DNA of 64,000 nt from Bacillota bacterium (lineage in GTDB: Bacteria > Bacillota > Limnochordia > Darwinibacteriales > Darwinibacteriaceae), in NCBI GenBank assembly GCA_012518325.1, contig JAAYSR010000234.1, positions 6,493 to 70,492 of the forward strand, read 5' to 3'. The position numbers and the translations under genes are program-made. A model generated the notes under the pieces. That model did not search any database. It was given only the letters and a program-made list of their open reading frames with translations, and had not been told where the DNA came from. Below, piece by piece: positions 63,611 to 64,000 of this stretch (the stretch's first letter is position 1; each line of letters starts with the position of its first letter).

Positions 63611-64000
63611 ATGGACATATTCAGAGCTATTGCCGCTGAGTTAGGCATTAAAGTCAGTCAAGCCGAGCAAACCGCGGCACTGTTGGACGAAGGCAACACC
63701 ATACCTTTCATCGCACGCTACCGCAAAGAGGCCACCGGGGAACTCGACGAAACTGTTATCCGCGCTCTGGCCGAACGCCTTGCCTACCTGCGCAGCCTGG
63801 AGGAGCGCAAAGAGGAAGTCACAAGGCTGATTGCCGCCCAGGACAAGCTCACGCCCGAACTCTCCAAAGCGATTTCCAAAGCAGCCACCCTGCAGGAACT
63901 TGAAGACCTGTATCGGCCCTACCGGCCGAAGCGCCGCACAAGGGCCTCCGTTGCAAAAGAAAAAGGCTTGGAACCTTTAGCCCTCAAACTGTTGGAACAG
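63611..64000 (+). CDS. tex: Tex-family RNA-binding transcription accessory protein, N-terminal part (cut by window edge)
   Basis: The first 130 codons of a gene that runs off the right edge. The sequence shows the Tex N-terminal helical region: MDIFRAIAAELGIKVSQ, ALLDEGNTIPFIARYRKEATGELDE, LRSLEERKEEV and LEDLYRPYRPKRRTRA, which are strongly conserved in the family. Full-length Tex is about 720 residues and adds a YqgF-like, helix-hairpin-helix and S1 domain. GAGGAGG lies eight bases before the ATG. Confidence 0.93.
   Translation, partial: MDIFRAIAAELGIKVSQAEQTAALLDEGNTIPFIARYRKEATGELDETVIRALAERLAYLRSLEERKEEVTRLIAAQDKLTPELSKAISKAATLQELEDLYRPYRPKRRTRASVAKEKGLEPLALKLLEQ

Overview
This window looks like a contiguous piece of chromosome from a spore-forming member of the Bacillota (low-GC Gram-positive lineage, although this DNA is moderately GC-rich by eye). 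The pointers are gene content and order: a cggR-gap-pgk-tpiA-gpmI-eno glycolytic operon as in Bacillus, whiA with yvcK, cdaA-cdaR-glmM, a DnaD-like/DnaI-like primosome pair, a YmfF/YmfH protease pair, GlpP, and the spore genes cwlD and gerM. TTG and GTG starts with good Shine-Dalgarno sequences are common. A deep-branching class such as Limnochordia would fit, but I cannot prove that. I see no insertion sequences, prophage, CRISPR array, tRNA or rRNA genes; the window is mostly core genome with a few accessory patches.

Layout. 1-6.2 kb: cell-wall genes on the minus strand (multi-domain amidase, GerM-like protein, glutamate racemase, start of murD), then on the plus strand an unknown membrane-anchored protein, smpB and the tmRNA gene, a GNAT acetyltransferase, and secG on the minus strand. 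6.2-14.5 kb: a sugar-uptake locus, with a LacI-type regulator and a GH1 beta-glucosidase transcribed away from a complete family-5 ABC transporter (binding protein, two permeases, two ATPases); the roughly 400-base gap between them carries several palindromes. 14.5-24.6 kb: enolase back to cggR with a recognisable CggR-type operator, then whiA, a VanW protein and yvcK. 24.7-28.3 kb: nagB and nagA facing an amino-acid ABC transporter that has no ATPase gene, from back-to-back promoters. 28.3-41 kb: DnaI-like and DnaD-like proteins, an anchored glucodextranase-C-domain protein, alr, nnr, acpS, glmM, cdaR, cdaA, a class V aminotransferase, a small flavodoxin-like protein, cwlD, an rRNA methyltransferase, a TPR protein and deoC. 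41-55.1 kb: glpP, glpK, 5-formyl-THF cyclo-ligase, two M16 peptidase homologues, addA- and addB-like nucleases, a HAD phosphatase and a Ski2-like helicase. 55.3-64 kb: selO, an NFU protein, queG, a hypothetical helical-repeat protein, rnhA, a RING-finger/membrane/binding-protein-like fusion, lemA, a TPM-domain protein, a flavin reductase, yigZ and the start of tex.

The genes form long unidirectional runs with 1-, 4- and 8-base overlaps, so translational coupling is widespread. Where same-strand genes are separated by a few dozen bases, several junctions (yvcK/vanW, alr/30230 gene, rsmC/cwlD, fthC/glpK) carry a hairpin that pairs with the downstream ribosome binding site just after the upstream stop codon. 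No wholly new multi-gene system stands out. The most unusual items are the RING-finger fusion, the two Fe-S nucleases in an AddAB-like pair with a degenerate AddB, the Ski2-like helicase, and the regulatory structures.
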